A stretch of DNA of 64,000 nt from M3007 sp964539805 (GCA_964539805.1 CAZIKN010000010.1:19317-83316); one strand, 5' to 3'; shown: positions 35,701-43,792, numbered from the stretch's first letter. Translations and numbers: made by a program. The notes: generated from the sequence alone by a model not told the origin.

Positions 35701-36528
35701 TCCAAATCCATAGAAGGGTGCAGCAAAACAACTACCTTTTCCACAGGCTTTGTCGCCATGTATGCTCAGGATGACATGGACAAATTTATTGACATTGAGT
35801 GCAGACAAAACACCGCTGCTTATGACCCCAATGACAAACAGGGTTTCCCCACAGGCTATGGCAACAAGCATTACCTGCGCCCCGGAGCCCCTATCGAGTA
35901 TCGAATCCGTTTCCAAAATACAGGTAATGACACGGCCTTCACTGTGGTGCTGTTGGATACACTTTCCGCCTGGCTTGACCCCACCAGCATCAAGGTTGGG
36001 GCCTCCAGCCATCCGTACAACTGGGATTTAAGCGGCACCGGTATCTTGAAGTTTACTTTTGACAATATCCTTTTGCCGGACAGCAATGTGAATGAAGCGG
36101 CCTCCCACGGTTTTGTCAAATACAGCATCGCGCCATTTGACACCACACCCTTGGAAAAGCCCATCCTGAATCGTGCGGCCATTTATTTTGACTTCAACCC
36201 ACCCATAATTACCAACTATACAGAGCACCGCTATGGCCTGAATTTTATCGTCAGCAGCCTTTGGCAACCGGTAAAACCACAATATCAGGTGAGGGTAAGC
36301 CCCAATCCATATGCTGAACAGGCTGTGCTGGAAGTGTTGGGTCTTGAACGGACAACAGGAGAGTTTATCTTGCAAGTATTTGATTTGCAGGGAAAAACAA
36401 TAAGAATTATGGAAAATTCAGTGCCCGAGTTTACCTTGAAAAACGGCGATCTGCCTGCCGGGACGCATCTGTTCCGTATCATGGAATCGGGGCGCCTGAT
36501 CGGAAACGGGAAATTAATGGTGCATTAA
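29746..36528 (+). CDS. Giant SprB-repeat adhesin with T9SS sorting tail
   Basis: 2260 residues from ATG 29746; signal peptide MHRFYLSLIILVGAFCLLSK...SAQ. Residues about 30-1685 are some twenty SprB-type repeats (pattern G-x-I-x-L/V-x-V-S-G-G-x-x-P-Y-x-Y-x-W-S-N-G...L-x-x-G-x-Y-x-V-T-V-T-D-x-x-G-C). Residues about 1685-1790 resemble an SdrD-B/carboxypeptidase-regulatory-like domain (SGRVQHDQNEDCVADPNEPG), then DUF11-like beta domains and a D-P-N-D-K...Y-R-I-R-F-Q-N-T-G-N-D-T-A domain at about 2025-2165. The last 75 residues form a T9SS type A tail (VRVSPNPYAEQAVLEV...GKLMVH). SprB of Flavobacterium is a gliding adhesin; here a surface adhesin is likely but motility is not shown. Repeats at 31.66-32.38 kb are notably AT-rich. 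Confidence 0.92.
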   Translation: MHRFYLSLIILVGAFCLLSKPLSAQCPFEIVPTTNPNLCFGMASGSVSLSVSGGTPDYTYQWSNNATSANLGNLPSGIYTVTVSDQTGCSETVSIAVTQPPPIQLTTQVTPVTCNGGSNGKIDLSVSGGNLGYFYKWSSGPTTKNITGAGAGIYCITVTDLNGCFASTCATITQPPPIQLSTVVTNVKCFGSNDGRIDLSVANGTPLFKYQWNNNSSYQDPNGLAQGVYRVTVTDANNCSATTSATVGQPQKFQFSLNDKTDPACNQANGSINTYIEGGILPYKFFWSNGATTEDLNNLLPGGYTLSATDANGCTGSATAFLDGVYAEIISQKAPRCDDPNSGSIDIQAFGGQVPYTFDWGGGITSEDRNNLPAGTYIVTVSDATLCTNTLAITLTAGKPVEIMLSLLNQPCAGEANAKIKVDITDGALPNYAYSWTCGSQSSSGITSGEPFIISKLGEGTFKITVTNAGNCTGVAEVEIPVATPLAATAESTKDPICKEGSDGEIRIKAVGGTAPYQYLWANGATGNPVTVGKGTWTVTVSDANGCTTTTSGTLSDPVGFEVNGTVKDEQCLEGNNGSITLSVTGSGSYTYVWSNSETKQNITGLTAGIYTVTVTDALGCTEMKSFTVLRKPAFSLMGSSPYRGTAASDCSSTDGGVIMGIRNFTSNTVGYTWSNGPVSSSGSVTENLTGGFYIGGLKTGVYKVTFTDVSGCTAVADVVTVDVATINLSLNAVSNSCDSTGAINVAITGGQAPFTYRLFKGTQVIKTGTEQGNFIINKLTGGNYAVEILDATGCYAINSILVNNVGNIFVTSKVTPVGCSNLGAIELTVTDPSLKYLWSNGATTKNISNLQAGTYSVTLTDANNCVRNISDAVPQDPDPVKTTLTPTAIDCATGKGSIAVAASGGTPPYLISWAGGGQPQPFNGTFTIGNLSNGGVYWVTVSDSKGCTNSSSTVVNWPPNLTMKTISNPTTSCSSADGSIGVEMQSGVAPFSYQVLNTPNQGSGVSNNFVVNNLAVGQYTLRITDAAGCSVSIFAYINAPAVNFDAVGIAPSACTATDGLVQVAIQNGSGGPYGYSYFLNNQKIEVKSLNTSTFEITGLPANDDFYLTVFDGNCSSAQVVCIPQPAMLMLQTQVSGLLCSNQPIGKIDLSVSGGKAPYTYDWNNDGFETPDNDPKDIEQLLPGAYAVIVTDVNGCTALTTTEVKASVANITATAVAQNAGCNGNDGSINLTVFGGQGPHRFDWSHLPGNNDPEDPNGLVPGAYQVTITDVNGCTGTAQAFVIQQNMFVNSFFSEAASSCVATDGNIRFVLQNGTPNFTYSWTLASDNSTGSGTESSSPFVVNGLKTGVYIFTITDAGGCNVIYTAQVGGNMTAQTTTTKVGCGGISLGSITINLQNNEVPPYSYTWSSGTSTNSETNLPSEPINIVNLKVGNYNVTVTNGQGCTLATFAAVTQSNNTIIVNRTIKSVSCNGGNDGVIDITVSGGTSPYNFEWSGPGGFVANTEDIGNLSAGLYAVTVSDIAGCTNVISFTVSQPAPLPVQLSATPINCHNGADGALTLTTGPGQYSFNWSGPDGFVAFTAAISGLKAGTYNYVVTSVTSGCTLVSSTTLTDPPQIDIAITETQTLCDARTYKVELKNINGNPLYKWSDNNVSSNRTFTQSGIYTVTVTSSLGCANTASVEVKILGANCSQISGRVQHDQNEDCVADPNEPGLKTFIVKAMSNTEAFYGLTDANGNYKINVKPGEDYVLSITAPDKIWILCPLSPTVNVPNAGETITAPAFPVKKAKVCPVMTVDISSGNLRRCFNNNVYWVKYCNEGTGTAENAYIVVTLDALMTPVASSKPYTSLGNNRYRFEAGNVQPGDCGTFNIYVSLSCNATLGQTHCSEAHVYPDSSCANAMLQWSGASLRLSSRCGNDSLYFTIKNVGIADMKTQSEYIVIEDVVMRGRASILLPKGDSMIVTVPANGSTWRLEVDQEDFHPGFSNPSKSIEGCSKTTTFSTGFVAMYAQDDMDKFIDIECRQNTAAYDPNDKQGFPTGYGNKHYLRPGAPIEYRIRFQNTGNDTAFTVVLLDTLSAWLDPTSIKVGASSHPYNWDLSGTGILKFTFDNILLPDSNVNEAASHGFVKYSIAPFDTTPLEKPILNRAAIYFDFNPPIITNYTEHRYGLNFIVSSLWQPVKPQYQVRVSPNPYAEQAVLEVLGLERTTGEFILQVFDLQGKTIRIMENSVPEFTLKNGDLPAGTHLFRIMESGRLIGNGKLMVH

Positions 36529-36549
36529 TGCGGGATAACTACAAATGGA

Positions 36550-36586
36550 TTGGGTATGCTTGCGTAAAATAAATCAAGCAACCCAA
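36550..36586. terminator. Bidirectional terminator hairpin between convergent genes
   Basis: ttgggt (36550-36555), a bulged a, tgcttg (36557-36562) pairs with caagca (36575-36580) and acccaa (36581-36586): a 12-bp stem with one bulge and a 12-bp AT-rich loop. It lies between the SprB-repeat gene stop (36528) and the convergent gene's stop (36601). Confidence 0.65.
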
Positions 36587-36600
36587 ACCATGACATGTTC

Positions 36601-38181
36601 TTAAGGGGCAACAAGCAATTTCCCTGAAATCGTTTGTTTTGCACCACAGGCATTGTGCGCCAAGGTATAAAAGTATAGTCCGGGGACAAACGGGAAATTG
36701 AGATTTGTGGCTACGGGATTTTGCAGGTCCTGCACCAAACGGCCGGTCAGATCATACACTTGCAGACTTGTTTGGGTAGCGTATGCGGACAAAAGGGCTA
36801 ACTGCTCATATAGGGTTTGGGTATTGTTTTTTATATCCTCACGACAGAGGTCAGTTTCGTCCCGAGTGCTGACACTCGTACAGGAAGTTTGGGTTTTGAA
36901 ACGGATATCGGTCATTGTTGCCGTATGTGTTTTGTGTATTAGCGGATCCAATTCATCCACAGTTAAGGTAGTGACGGAAGGCAGCGGCACGCCATCGGGC
37001 AACGGAGTCAGGTCATAGGTTTTGGCACAGCGTGATGTACTGATATCCGTTCGGCTGATATAAGCCCTTGTACTGTCCTTGGTACTGCCATCGTATGTAG
37101 TACCGCAAAGGAGAAGCTGGTCACCCTGTTGCAGGCTGTTGAGCAAAAAATCCTGTGTGTTTGAACCAAAGGCCATGGTGCCTGTAAGCTCCCCCTCAGT
37201 ATTGATACGTATGATAAGGTTGTCATTATCCACAATGGGAAATACTTGGTTCCAGGTACAAGCGTCAATGACAATGGTTTGTGGGTCAGCCCAGCGCGGT
37301 TCATAAACATTGATGTTTTTTAATCCGTCCAAGCCCTTGGCCCATATTGGATTACCGGCTGCGTCGGTTTTGAAGAGCAATATATAGTTATCGGAAAATC
37401 CATTTTTTTGACCGGATCCCGTAAAGAGAACAGAGCCATCCGGATAAAGCAGCCCTTTTTGGAAATCAGCTGTTTTGGCCCCGAAATCATACACTTTTGC
37501 CCACATTACATTGCCATCTTTGTCAAAGCGAAGGAGCGCTGTGAGGTTTTTCCCGATACTGACAAATTTGGTGGCTGTGATGTAAAAGCCTTTGTTTTCA
37601 GGTATTTCGATAATGTCAGAAAAATAACCGAAACTTTCGTGCGACAAGACTTTTTCCCAAAGCAATTGGCCATCTGGCGAAAACTTGGCCATCAGCAAAC
37701 GGTCATTGTCGTTATCAGGATCAACGGAATTGCCGATAGCAAGTACCTCTCCGTTGCCCAGGCGTTTGGCAGCCGTCCAGGCTTCAGCGCTGGCCTCCAT
37801 GGTCCAGATGTCTTCTGATAGGAAACTGCCCTCATCAGAAAGCCGAAGCACGGAAGCATTGGAAAAATCACCGAAAGATGTATTATGGTTAAAAACCAGT
37901 ACATCCCCATTGTCTAAGACGCTCAAGCCATTCACGGACCTTTGATCACTTGGCATTTTGGCCCATACGACATTGCCCTCTGGATCAAAGCGAACGATGA
38001 CTGATTGGGCATCACCCAGCTGACTACCTGTGGCATACCAGCCTTTTTCACCGGGTATAGCAGCCATGCGATAGAAAAAAAAGCGTTTGGCACTTTTTTC
38101 GGGGCTGTAAATTTTGGTAAATGTTTGGCCCCAAGTACTCGTATAGAATATCATCAGGCAAAAAAGCAGCATTTTGTTCAT
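36601..38181 (-). CDS. T9SS-sorted propeller-like secreted protein
   Basis: 526 residues from ATG 38181, chosen because it opens the signal peptide MNKMLLFCLMIFYTSTWGQ; 13 extra codons are open upstream from a weaker start. The body (about 25-420) repeats the pattern V-R-F-D-P-E-G-N-V-V-W-A-K and L-L-F-K-T-D-A-A-G-N-P-I-W-A-K-G, about seven blade-like units, similar in style to the propellers of the 8-25 kb paralogues but without CARDB, HYR or the NCPAQPYDGNR module. The end (SLQVYDLTGRLVQDLQNP...GKLLVAP) is a T9SS type A tail. Probably cell surface or secreted; no enzymatic motif. Confidence 0.82.
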   Translation of the reverse strand: MNKMLLFCLMIFYTSTWGQTFTKIYSPEKSAKRFFFYRMAAIPGEKGWYATGSQLGDAQSVIVRFDPEGNVVWAKMPSDQRSVNGLSVLDNGDVLVFNHNTSFGDFSNASVLRLSDEGSFLSEDIWTMEASAEAWTAAKRLGNGEVLAIGNSVDPDNDNDRLLMAKFSPDGQLLWEKVLSHESFGYFSDIIEIPENKGFYITATKFVSIGKNLTALLRFDKDGNVMWAKVYDFGAKTADFQKGLLYPDGSVLFTGSGQKNGFSDNYILLFKTDAAGNPIWAKGLDGLKNINVYEPRWADPQTIVIDACTWNQVFPIVDNDNLIIRINTEGELTGTMAFGSNTQDFLLNSLQQGDQLLLCGTTYDGSTKDSTRAYISRTDISTSRCAKTYDLTPLPDGVPLPSVTTLTVDELDPLIHKTHTATMTDIRFKTQTSCTSVSTRDETDLCREDIKNNTQTLYEQLALLSAYATQTSLQVYDLTGRLVQDLQNPVATNLNFPFVPGLYFYTLAHNACGAKQTISGKLLVAP

Positions 38182-38343
38182 AATTGTAAAAATTTGGGTG
38201 GATAAATTTAGTCTTCTCAAGATACAGTGAAGCTGCTTTTTGATTGCCTAAAAATACCCAAAGCCAAAAAAATGTGCTTTGTTCGTCATACGCGTTTCTC
38301 TAATTCAATGTATCTTACCACTAAAATTCACACACTACCCATT

Positions 38344-39267
38344 ATGCGTAATTTCATCCCACTTTTCGCTTTACTTTTTGCAGCAAACACCCTTTTTGCC
38401 CAAGTCAACTGGCTTTCACCCACCCAGGAATGGACCTACTATTTCACCTTTGGCTTTGCCGGCCCGGGCATTGAAACCCTGAATACCGGAGCGGAAGTGC
38501 AATGGGAGGGCAAAACTTACACCAAAATGATTCGTACCCGTGTAATGCGGTCGGGCAGCGTGCAGGCCGATGAGCGCCTGCTGCGCCAGGAAGGCCGTAA
38601 ACTATATGCCGTGACCGATCTTGAACCCGTAAAAAAAGAATTTTTGATGTATGATTTTGGCCTTAAAGTAGGCGATACGGTGCGCATAAGACCCGTTTAT
38701 ACCAATATGACCAACTTCGCCTACGTGATAAGAGCCATCGGAACAGTGCAGGCAGGCAACGAACAACGGGCTACCCAAACAGTAGAGTGGATCAACAAAC
38801 CTTCTACCGCAAAAGCAACAAAGGGCCTTTTTGTGGAAGGGACAGGTTATGTATTGGGTACCCATGTGATTGGTGGCGTAGATTGCATGGCAGAATCCTT
38901 CTTTTTTTTGGACGAGCCTTCATCTGCCGTTGTAGATGGCCCGGAGCGCAATTTTTGCACCCTTACATCCGGCGGTGCCGTAGTTTATGAGAATGTAGGC
39001 AATACCTTTTGCCGGACACTGCCCGCCAGCGCGCCATTGGAGGCACAGGTAAAGGTGTGGCCCACCCTGAGCAAAGGCCAGATTTTTGTGGAAAACGCCA
39101 GCGAAAACGATCTGCTGCAAGTAAGTTTGCTGGAACTCAGCGGGCGGCTCATCCAACAGCAGGAAATTCGGGGAAGTGGTACCATCCAAACCGATTATAA
39201 AGGCAGTGCCTTCTTGCAGATCAGTTCAGAAAAAGGAAAAATGACGCAAAAAGTGGTGTTGTACTAA
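38344..39267 (+). CDS. Small T9SS-sorted secreted protein
   Basis: 307 residues from ATG 38344, which opens the signal peptide MRNFIPLFALLFAANTLFAQ; the frame is open for 39 codons upstream but without signal character. The middle (EWTYYFTFGFAGPG, LLRQEGRKLYAV, LMYDFGLKVGDTVRI) is typical of small Bacteroidota exported proteins of unknown role. The last 70 residues (VKVWPTLSKGQIFVEN...LLELSGRLIQQ...QKVVLY) are a T9SS type A tail. Divergent from the 36601 gene, with 162 bp between the two starts. Not recognised beyond this. Confidence 0.75.
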   Translation: MRNFIPLFALLFAANTLFAQVNWLSPTQEWTYYFTFGFAGPGIETLNTGAEVQWEGKTYTKMIRTRVMRSGSVQADERLLRQEGRKLYAVTDLEPVKKEFLMYDFGLKVGDTVRIRPVYTNMTNFAYVIRAIGTVQAGNEQRATQTVEWINKPSTAKATKGLFVEGTGYVLGTHVIGGVDCMAESFFFLDEPSSAVVDGPERNFCTLTSGGAVVYENVGNTFCRTLPASAPLEAQVKVWPTLSKGQIFVENASENDLLQVSLLELSGRLIQQQEIRGSGTIQTDYKGSAFLQISSEKGKMTQKVVLY

Positions 39268-39332
39268 TTCAGGTCTTTAATCCACTTTTAAAAAATAATT
39301 TGAGTTGCGGTTAATGCGTTGAGCGGACAATG

Positions 39333-39340
39333 TACTTTTG
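39333..39340 (+). promoter_or_regulatory. -7 promoter element for the patatin gene
   Basis: TACTTTTG matches TAnnTTTG and lies 9 bp before the ATG at 39349, implying an almost leaderless transcript. It supports ATG 39349 over the in-frame TTG at 39319. No -33 TTG at usual spacing. Confidence 0.4.
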
Positions 39341-39348
39341 TCCTGTTC

Positions 39349-41592
39349 ATGACTACTCACCGACAGTTATATTTTTCATTCCCCATCCGTTTGTTGGCCC
39401 TGCATTTCCGCAACCACTTGGTGCTTGTTGCGCTCTGGGCCGCATTGGTCTTGATGTGTACTGGCGTGGTAGGCAGGTTCTTTGGCATGCACTACCTTTT
39501 GTTGACGCCTGAATACATGGGGCAGGTGGATTTTTGGAGTTTTTTTTTGGTTGGTGCAGCATTTGGTGGCTTTTTTATGGTCTGGAACCTTACCACTTAC
39601 CTTTTGGCTGCCAATCGTTTCCCCTTTTTGGCATCGTTAACGGCACCGTTCACCAAGTTTTGCCTGAACAACAGCGTCATTCCGCTGGCTTTTTTAGGGG
39701 TGTACCTGGCTTCTACCATTTGGTTCCAATGGCATGATGAACTGGTACGCAGCGTTGACATTGTTTGGAATGTAGCAGGTTTTATCACCGGTGGCGTCAC
39801 CCTGATCACGCTGCTGGCGGCTTACCTCTATTTTACCAATAAAGATATTGGTGCGTTTTTACGCCCCCGAAAGTTTGTGCCCCAACCGGGCGGCCGCCTG
39901 CTGGCTCCCGGTCAACGCCTGCCTACCCTCTGGGAAATCCAACAAGGAGCTACCCGCTGGCGTGTGGATACTTACATAGATACCCACCTGCACGTCAGGC
40001 CTGTGCGCAGCGTAGCCCATTATAACCCGAATATGCTTGCCCAGGTATTTCGGCAAAACCACTTCCACGCCGTGGTGGTCCAATTGGTGCTATTGTTCCT
40101 GCTGATGTTTCAGGGCTTGCTCATGGATTATGATTGGGTACGGGTGCCCACGGGCGCTACCCTGTTTATTCTTTTTGGCTTGGTCATGGCTTTGATTGGG
40201 GCCATAACATTCTGGTTTCGGAGCTGGAGTCTCCTGGTGTTTATCGGTATGATTATCGTGGTCAATTTTTGCACCGGGCAAGGCTGGTTCAACTACCGTA
40301 ATCGCGTATATGGTATTGATTATCAAAAAGATAAATTAGCAACTTACAGTTACCAAAACTTCCAGGCCATGATAGGGTCTGATCAAATAAGCCGCGACAA
40401 GGCCACAGCACTGCATATTTTGGAAAATTGGCGGCGTAAAAACCAGACAGCAGAAAACCCAAAACCCAAAATGGTCTTCCTTTGCGTGAGCGGAGGGGGG
40501 CTGCGCTCGGCCTTGTGGACCATGCAAACCCTGCAACGGGCCGACAGCCTTTGTGGAGGCAAGCTCCTCAAGCAATCGGTCTTGATCACTGGCGCCTCCG
40601 GGGGAATGTTGGGCGCAGCCTACATCCGCGAACTAATGCTCCGCCGAAAAGAAGGCATGCCCGTGGACGAGCATGATCCCGCTCACATCACAGAAATGGG
40701 GCGCGATCTGCTGAATGCAGTCACCTTTGGGCTGGTGGCCAACGATCTTTTTTACCCCATGTCCGATTTTAGATCCGGCAATTTTGAATATCGGAAAGAC
40801 CGTGGCTATCTCTTTGAACATCAACTGAATGCCAATTGCAGGAACCTGTTTCGGCGCCGATTGGCCCATTACCGTAAACCGGAACTAAAGGCCCAGGTGC
40901 CCATGATGGTGTTCTCCCCATTTGTCCTGAACGACGGGCGGCGCCTGCTCATCAGCCCGCACGGGATGTCCTACATGATGAGCCCCTGCGATGAGGGCCG
41001 CCTGAAAAACGAAGTGGAAATAGATGGCGTTGACTTCAGGCGGCTGTTTGGCGCCCAGGAAGCCGACAGCCTGGCCTACAGTACTGCCATCAGAATGAAC
41101 TGCACCTTCCCTTACATCCTGCCCAATGTATGGCTACCCACTACCCCCGCCACAGAGGCTGCCGACGCGGGCTACCGCGATAACTATGGCCTGGGTTTGG
41201 CCACCCGTTTCGTAGCTACTTTCCGGGATTGGATCCGGGAAAACACCAGTGGCGTAGTCATGGTACAAATCCGCTGTTGGGAAAAGATCAACCCTGTTTT
41301 TCCGAGCGACAACAAAGGAGTCATGGAAAGCCTGCTTACCCCGGCCAGCGTGGCCACCCACCTTTTTACCCTTCAGGATTTTGAACAGGACAATATGCTC
41401 TCTTTGCTGGATGATGCGCTTGGCCGCAATCGCCTCTCGGTGCTGCGCTTCATTTACCATCCTGTCATCAAAAAACGGGAAGCCAGCCTAAGCCTTCACC
41501 TCAGCAGTCGGGAAAAACAGGACCTGATGGATGCTTGGTATTCCGCTGATAATCAAGCCAATGTGCAGGAATTAAAAAAGGTGTTGGAGTGA
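39349..41592 (+). CDS. Membrane-anchored patatin-like phospholipase
   Basis: 747 residues from ATG 39349. The N-terminal half has about seven hydrophobic segments (for example LVLVALWAALVLMCTGVVG and VVVQLVLLFLLMFQGLLM). From about residue 370 the patatin fold begins: oxyanion loop SGGGLRSALW, nucleophile motif G-A-S-G-G (Ser of VLITGASGGMLGA) and the catalytic Asp in the late DAGYRDNYG motif. The Ser-Asp dyad is therefore complete. Patatins hydrolyse acyl chains of phospholipids. The stop overlaps the GTG of an alternative upstream start for the next gene (Omp85-like). The last 51 bp are duplicated at 43965-44015. Confidence 0.82.
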   Translation: MTTHRQLYFSFPIRLLALHFRNHLVLVALWAALVLMCTGVVGRFFGMHYLLLTPEYMGQVDFWSFFLVGAAFGGFFMVWNLTTYLLAANRFPFLASLTAPFTKFCLNNSVIPLAFLGVYLASTIWFQWHDELVRSVDIVWNVAGFITGGVTLITLLAAYLYFTNKDIGAFLRPRKFVPQPGGRLLAPGQRLPTLWEIQQGATRWRVDTYIDTHLHVRPVRSVAHYNPNMLAQVFRQNHFHAVVVQLVLLFLLMFQGLLMDYDWVRVPTGATLFILFGLVMALIGAITFWFRSWSLLVFIGMIIVVNFCTGQGWFNYRNRVYGIDYQKDKLATYSYQNFQAMIGSDQISRDKATALHILENWRRKNQTAENPKPKMVFLCVSGGGLRSALWTMQTLQRADSLCGGKLLKQSVLITGASGGMLGAAYIRELMLRRKEGMPVDEHDPAHITEMGRDLLNAVTFGLVANDLFYPMSDFRSGNFEYRKDRGYLFEHQLNANCRNLFRRRLAHYRKPELKAQVPMMVFSPFVLNDGRRLLISPHGMSYMMSPCDEGRLKNEVEIDGVDFRRLFGAQEADSLAYSTAIRMNCTFPYILPNVWLPTTPATEAADAGYRDNYGLGLATRFVATFRDWIRENTSGVVMVQIRCWEKINPVFPSDNKGVMESLLTPASVATHLFTLQDFEQDNMLSLLDDALGRNRLSVLRFIYHPVIKKREASLSLHLSSREKQDLMDAWYSADNQANVQELKKVLE
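41542..41592 (+). repeat. 51-bp direct repeat, copy 1 (3' end of patatin gene)
   Basis: Bases 41542-41592 are identical to 43965-44015, begin tccgctgataatcaagcc and end at the patatin stop codon. The two copies bracket the Omp85-like gene, the toxin-antitoxin pair and an HNH fragment. Confidence 0.9.
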
Positions 41593-41645
41593 AAAGACTG
41601 CTTTGCCTTGGCACATATGTAAAACAAGTCACCCATCTTTGCGCC

Positions 41646-42797
41646 ATGTACAACAGACTTATCGCCTCCTATCGCCTCCTTTTGGCACTTACTTGTATGT
41701 CACCTGTTGTTTTGATGGCCGAATCTGATTCCCTGCCCCGGTGGGAGCGCCTGTTGGAGCGTTTGGTGCAAGAGGATCGTCCGCCCGACAAGCCTCGCCT
41801 CGTGGTATATCCTACCTTTGCCTATGCACCGGAGACCCATCTCGAGATTGGTGCTGCGGCAGCATTGCTCTTTCATGCCAAAAACAATGTGGTGCGCAAC
41901 CGGCTTTGTGAAGTGACAGCCTTTGCCTTCTTTACACTTCGGGCCCAATATGGGCTTTGGTTTGAAAATGCGGTGTACACAGATCGGGATAAATGGCTGC
42001 TTTTGGGCCGGGTTCGACTACAACGTTTCCCCTTGTTGTATTTTGGGATTGGCCCTGAGCAAGGGCCTGAAAGCCCTGATGTGGTGGATGGGTTTGGTGC
42101 ACAGGTTCGGCAACGTATTTTCAGAAACGTGAAAGGTAATTTTTTTGCAGGACTCCAATTGGACTATCAGGCGTTGAGACGGGTGGAATTTGGCAAAGAC
42201 GGGGTATCAACACGTCCCTTGCCGCTTGGTGCGAATGGCTCATCCAATTTTGCGCTCGGGCTGGGCATAGCATACGATAGCCGCCCCAATGCCCTCAATA
42301 CCCGCGATGGATGGTTTGCCGAATTGGGCTGGCTGCGTTATGACCGGGCTATTGGCAGCGAGTACGCCTTTGAGCATTTCAATGCAGATGTTCGATATTA
42401 TAAACCTTTGAGAAACAAACAAGTATTGGCAGCGCAGTTCGTTGGCAATATCATATCCGGAGAGGCCCCTTTCAACCAAATGAGTCTTTTAGGCAATGAA
42501 AACATGATGCGCGGCTACTATACCGGTCGCTACCGCGATAAGCAATTTTATGCCTTACAGGCAGAATATCGCTGCTTACCTTTCCCCTTCAGCAAACGTA
42601 TTGGCGGGGTGGCCTTCCTCGGTGTTGGTGCAGTTGCTCCCCAATTGCAGGCCTTGGATGTGGCGGACCTTCGCGTGGCGGGCGGAGCTGGACTCCGTTT
42701 CCTTCTTTTCCCCAAAAAGGATATTTTTTTACGCTTTGATCTGGGCATTACGCGTGAAGGGACGGGGTTTTACATTTTTACGGGGGAAGCATTTTAG
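41646..42797 (+). CDS. Omp85/BamA-family surface antigen barrel protein
   Basis: 383 residues from ATG 41646, which starts a signal peptide (MYNRLIASYRLLLALTCMS...LMA); the frame is open back to a GTG at 41589 that overlaps the patatin stop. The body matches the Omp85 'bacterial surface antigen' barrel: VYPTFAYAPETHLEIGAAA, LGIAYDSRPNALNTRDGWF, LLGNENMMRGYYTGRYRDK (the L6-type R-G-Y/R-G-R motif) and a terminal aromatic F. No POTRA domains, so it is a barrel-only member. It is likely in the outer membrane. Adjacent patatin suggests a split version of the patatin-barrel arrangement; this is inference. Confidence 0.82.
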   Translation: MYNRLIASYRLLLALTCMSPVVLMAESDSLPRWERLLERLVQEDRPPDKPRLVVYPTFAYAPETHLEIGAAAALLFHAKNNVVRNRLCEVTAFAFFTLRAQYGLWFENAVYTDRDKWLLLGRVRLQRFPLLYFGIGPEQGPESPDVVDGFGAQVRQRIFRNVKGNFFAGLQLDYQALRRVEFGKDGVSTRPLPLGANGSSNFALGLGIAYDSRPNALNTRDGWFAELGWLRYDRAIGSEYAFEHFNADVRYYKPLRNKQVLAAQFVGNIISGEAPFNQMSLLGNENMMRGYYTGRYRDKQFYALQAEYRCLPFPFSKRIGGVAFLGVGAVAPQLQALDVADLRVAGGAGLRFLLFPKKDIFLRFDLGITREGTGFYIFTGEAF

Positions 42798-42840
42798 GGA
42801 AGTGTAAACCAATAATTTGTTTTCTTGCCTTCTGGGCGGT

Positions 42841-43137
42841 TTATTTATCGGGGCTATGCTCAACGATTTCTTTCACCTCTTGAAATTTTACGGCTTCGGA
42901 TTCGTAAATTTTGTGCGATTGATGCTCCCATTTACCTAATATTTCTTCCGCTTTTGCAGGGTGATGCTTTTCAGAGGTAGAGTTTTGGCAACCCATCTCA
43001 ACAATATTGACTAATTTTGATTTGCCAAGTGGTACACATTTGGTGCAAATTGGTGGTACACTTTTGGTGATTAGTGACAGCGAATCACGTTGCTTGGGCC
43101 GCGCATGGTGGGTTAGCCTGGCGCGAGCGGGGGCCAT
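42841..43137 (-). CDS. Small hypothetical ORF
   Basis: A 98-codon frame (ATG 43137) in the 346-bp gap between the barrel gene and hepT. The C-terminal half is Glu/Lys-rich and helical (AEEILGKWEHQSHKIYES); the N-terminal half looks like translated noncoding DNA. Nearby 43032-43071 contains repeated tttggtg words. No family recognised and no clear promoter; it may not be real. Confidence 0.2.
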   Translation of the reverse strand: MAPARARLTHHARPKQRDSLSLITKSVPPICTKCVPLGKSKLVNIVEMGCQNSTSEKHHPAKAEEILGKWEHQSHKIYESEAVKFQEVKEIVEHSPDK

Positions 43138-43143
43138 GCAAAG

Positions 43144-43512
43144 TTACCTGCTTTGTTTATTGAGTTCTTTTTCAATGATTTCTGATACTACGGATCTAAT
43201 CTCTGGTATTTTATTTCTCACTACATCCCACACGATAGTATAGTTTACGCCAATGTAATCGTGTATCAGTTTATCTCTCATGCCAGCGATATTTTTCCAA
43301 GGAACCTCTGCCCAAGTCAGTTTGATGTCAGCCGGAATTGATTTGGTTGCTTCGCCTATAATCTCTAAACTCCGAGTAATTGCCCTCTTTAGTACCTCAT
43401 CCTCAATCAGGTCATCCTTAGTCATATCTGATGTGATAACACTTTCAATGAATAGACATTCATCGTAAATGTGTCTGAGGAGTTCAATTGGAGATTTGTA
43501 CATATTCAACAT
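43144..43512 (-). CDS. hepT: HepT-like (DUF86) RNase toxin
   Basis: 122 residues from ATG 43512 (43503 is also possible). All-helical HEPN/DUF86 protein with the RX4HXY active site, R-D-K-L-I-H-D-Y, in GMRDKLIHDYIGVNY at about residues 80-95. It overlaps the end of mntA by 29 bp. HepT is an RNA-cleaving toxin neutralised by MntA through AMPylation of the motif Tyr in the type VII toxin-antitoxin system. Length and motif look complete. Confidence 0.85.
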   Translation of the reverse strand: MLNMYKSPIELLRHIYDECLFIESVITSDMTKDDLIEDEVLKRAITRSLEIIGEATKSIPADIKLTWAEVPWKNIAGMRDKLIHDYIGVNYTIVWDVVRNKIPEIRSVVSEIIEKELNKQSR

Positions 43513-43792
43513 TTTGTAGGATATGCGGGCCAATGTAGGGGCTGAGCCCTCCAGTCGTCACTATTTCTACTTTGTGACCACTAAATAGTTGCTCAAGAAG
43601 GTCACAAATAGCCATAAAATTATCGAAGGTCTCTTTGTTGCCTTCAAAGTCAATCAGAATATCAATATCACTATCTTCCTGCTGTTGCTGTCTGGCGTAT
43701 GATCCAAACAGGCCGATCTTACTGATGCCGTACTGTCGGATCAGCATAGCGTTTGATGTAATTCTTTCCTTGATTTGTTTTTTTGTAATCAT
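43484..43792 (-). CDS. mntA: MntA-like minimal nucleotidyltransferase antitoxin
   Basis: 102 residues from ATG 43792 (the TTG two codons upstream is less likely). It contains the GSX10DXD signature of polymerase-beta-type nucleotidyltransferases: FGSYARQQQQEDSDIDILID. This family AMPylates its partner HepT toxin. It lies first in a two-gene minus-strand operon, overlapping hepT, as expected. Confidence 0.88.
   Translation of the reverse strand: MITKKQIKERITSNAMLIRQYGISKIGLFGSYARQQQQEDSDIDILIDFEGNKETFDNFMAICDLLEQLFSGHKVEIVTTGGLSPYIGPHILQNVEYVQISN

Noticed and set aside
43032..43071. Repeated ggtacac/tttggtg words as an iteron array
   Set aside because: Only two or three imperfect copies with irregular spacing; too little to support a repeat element.
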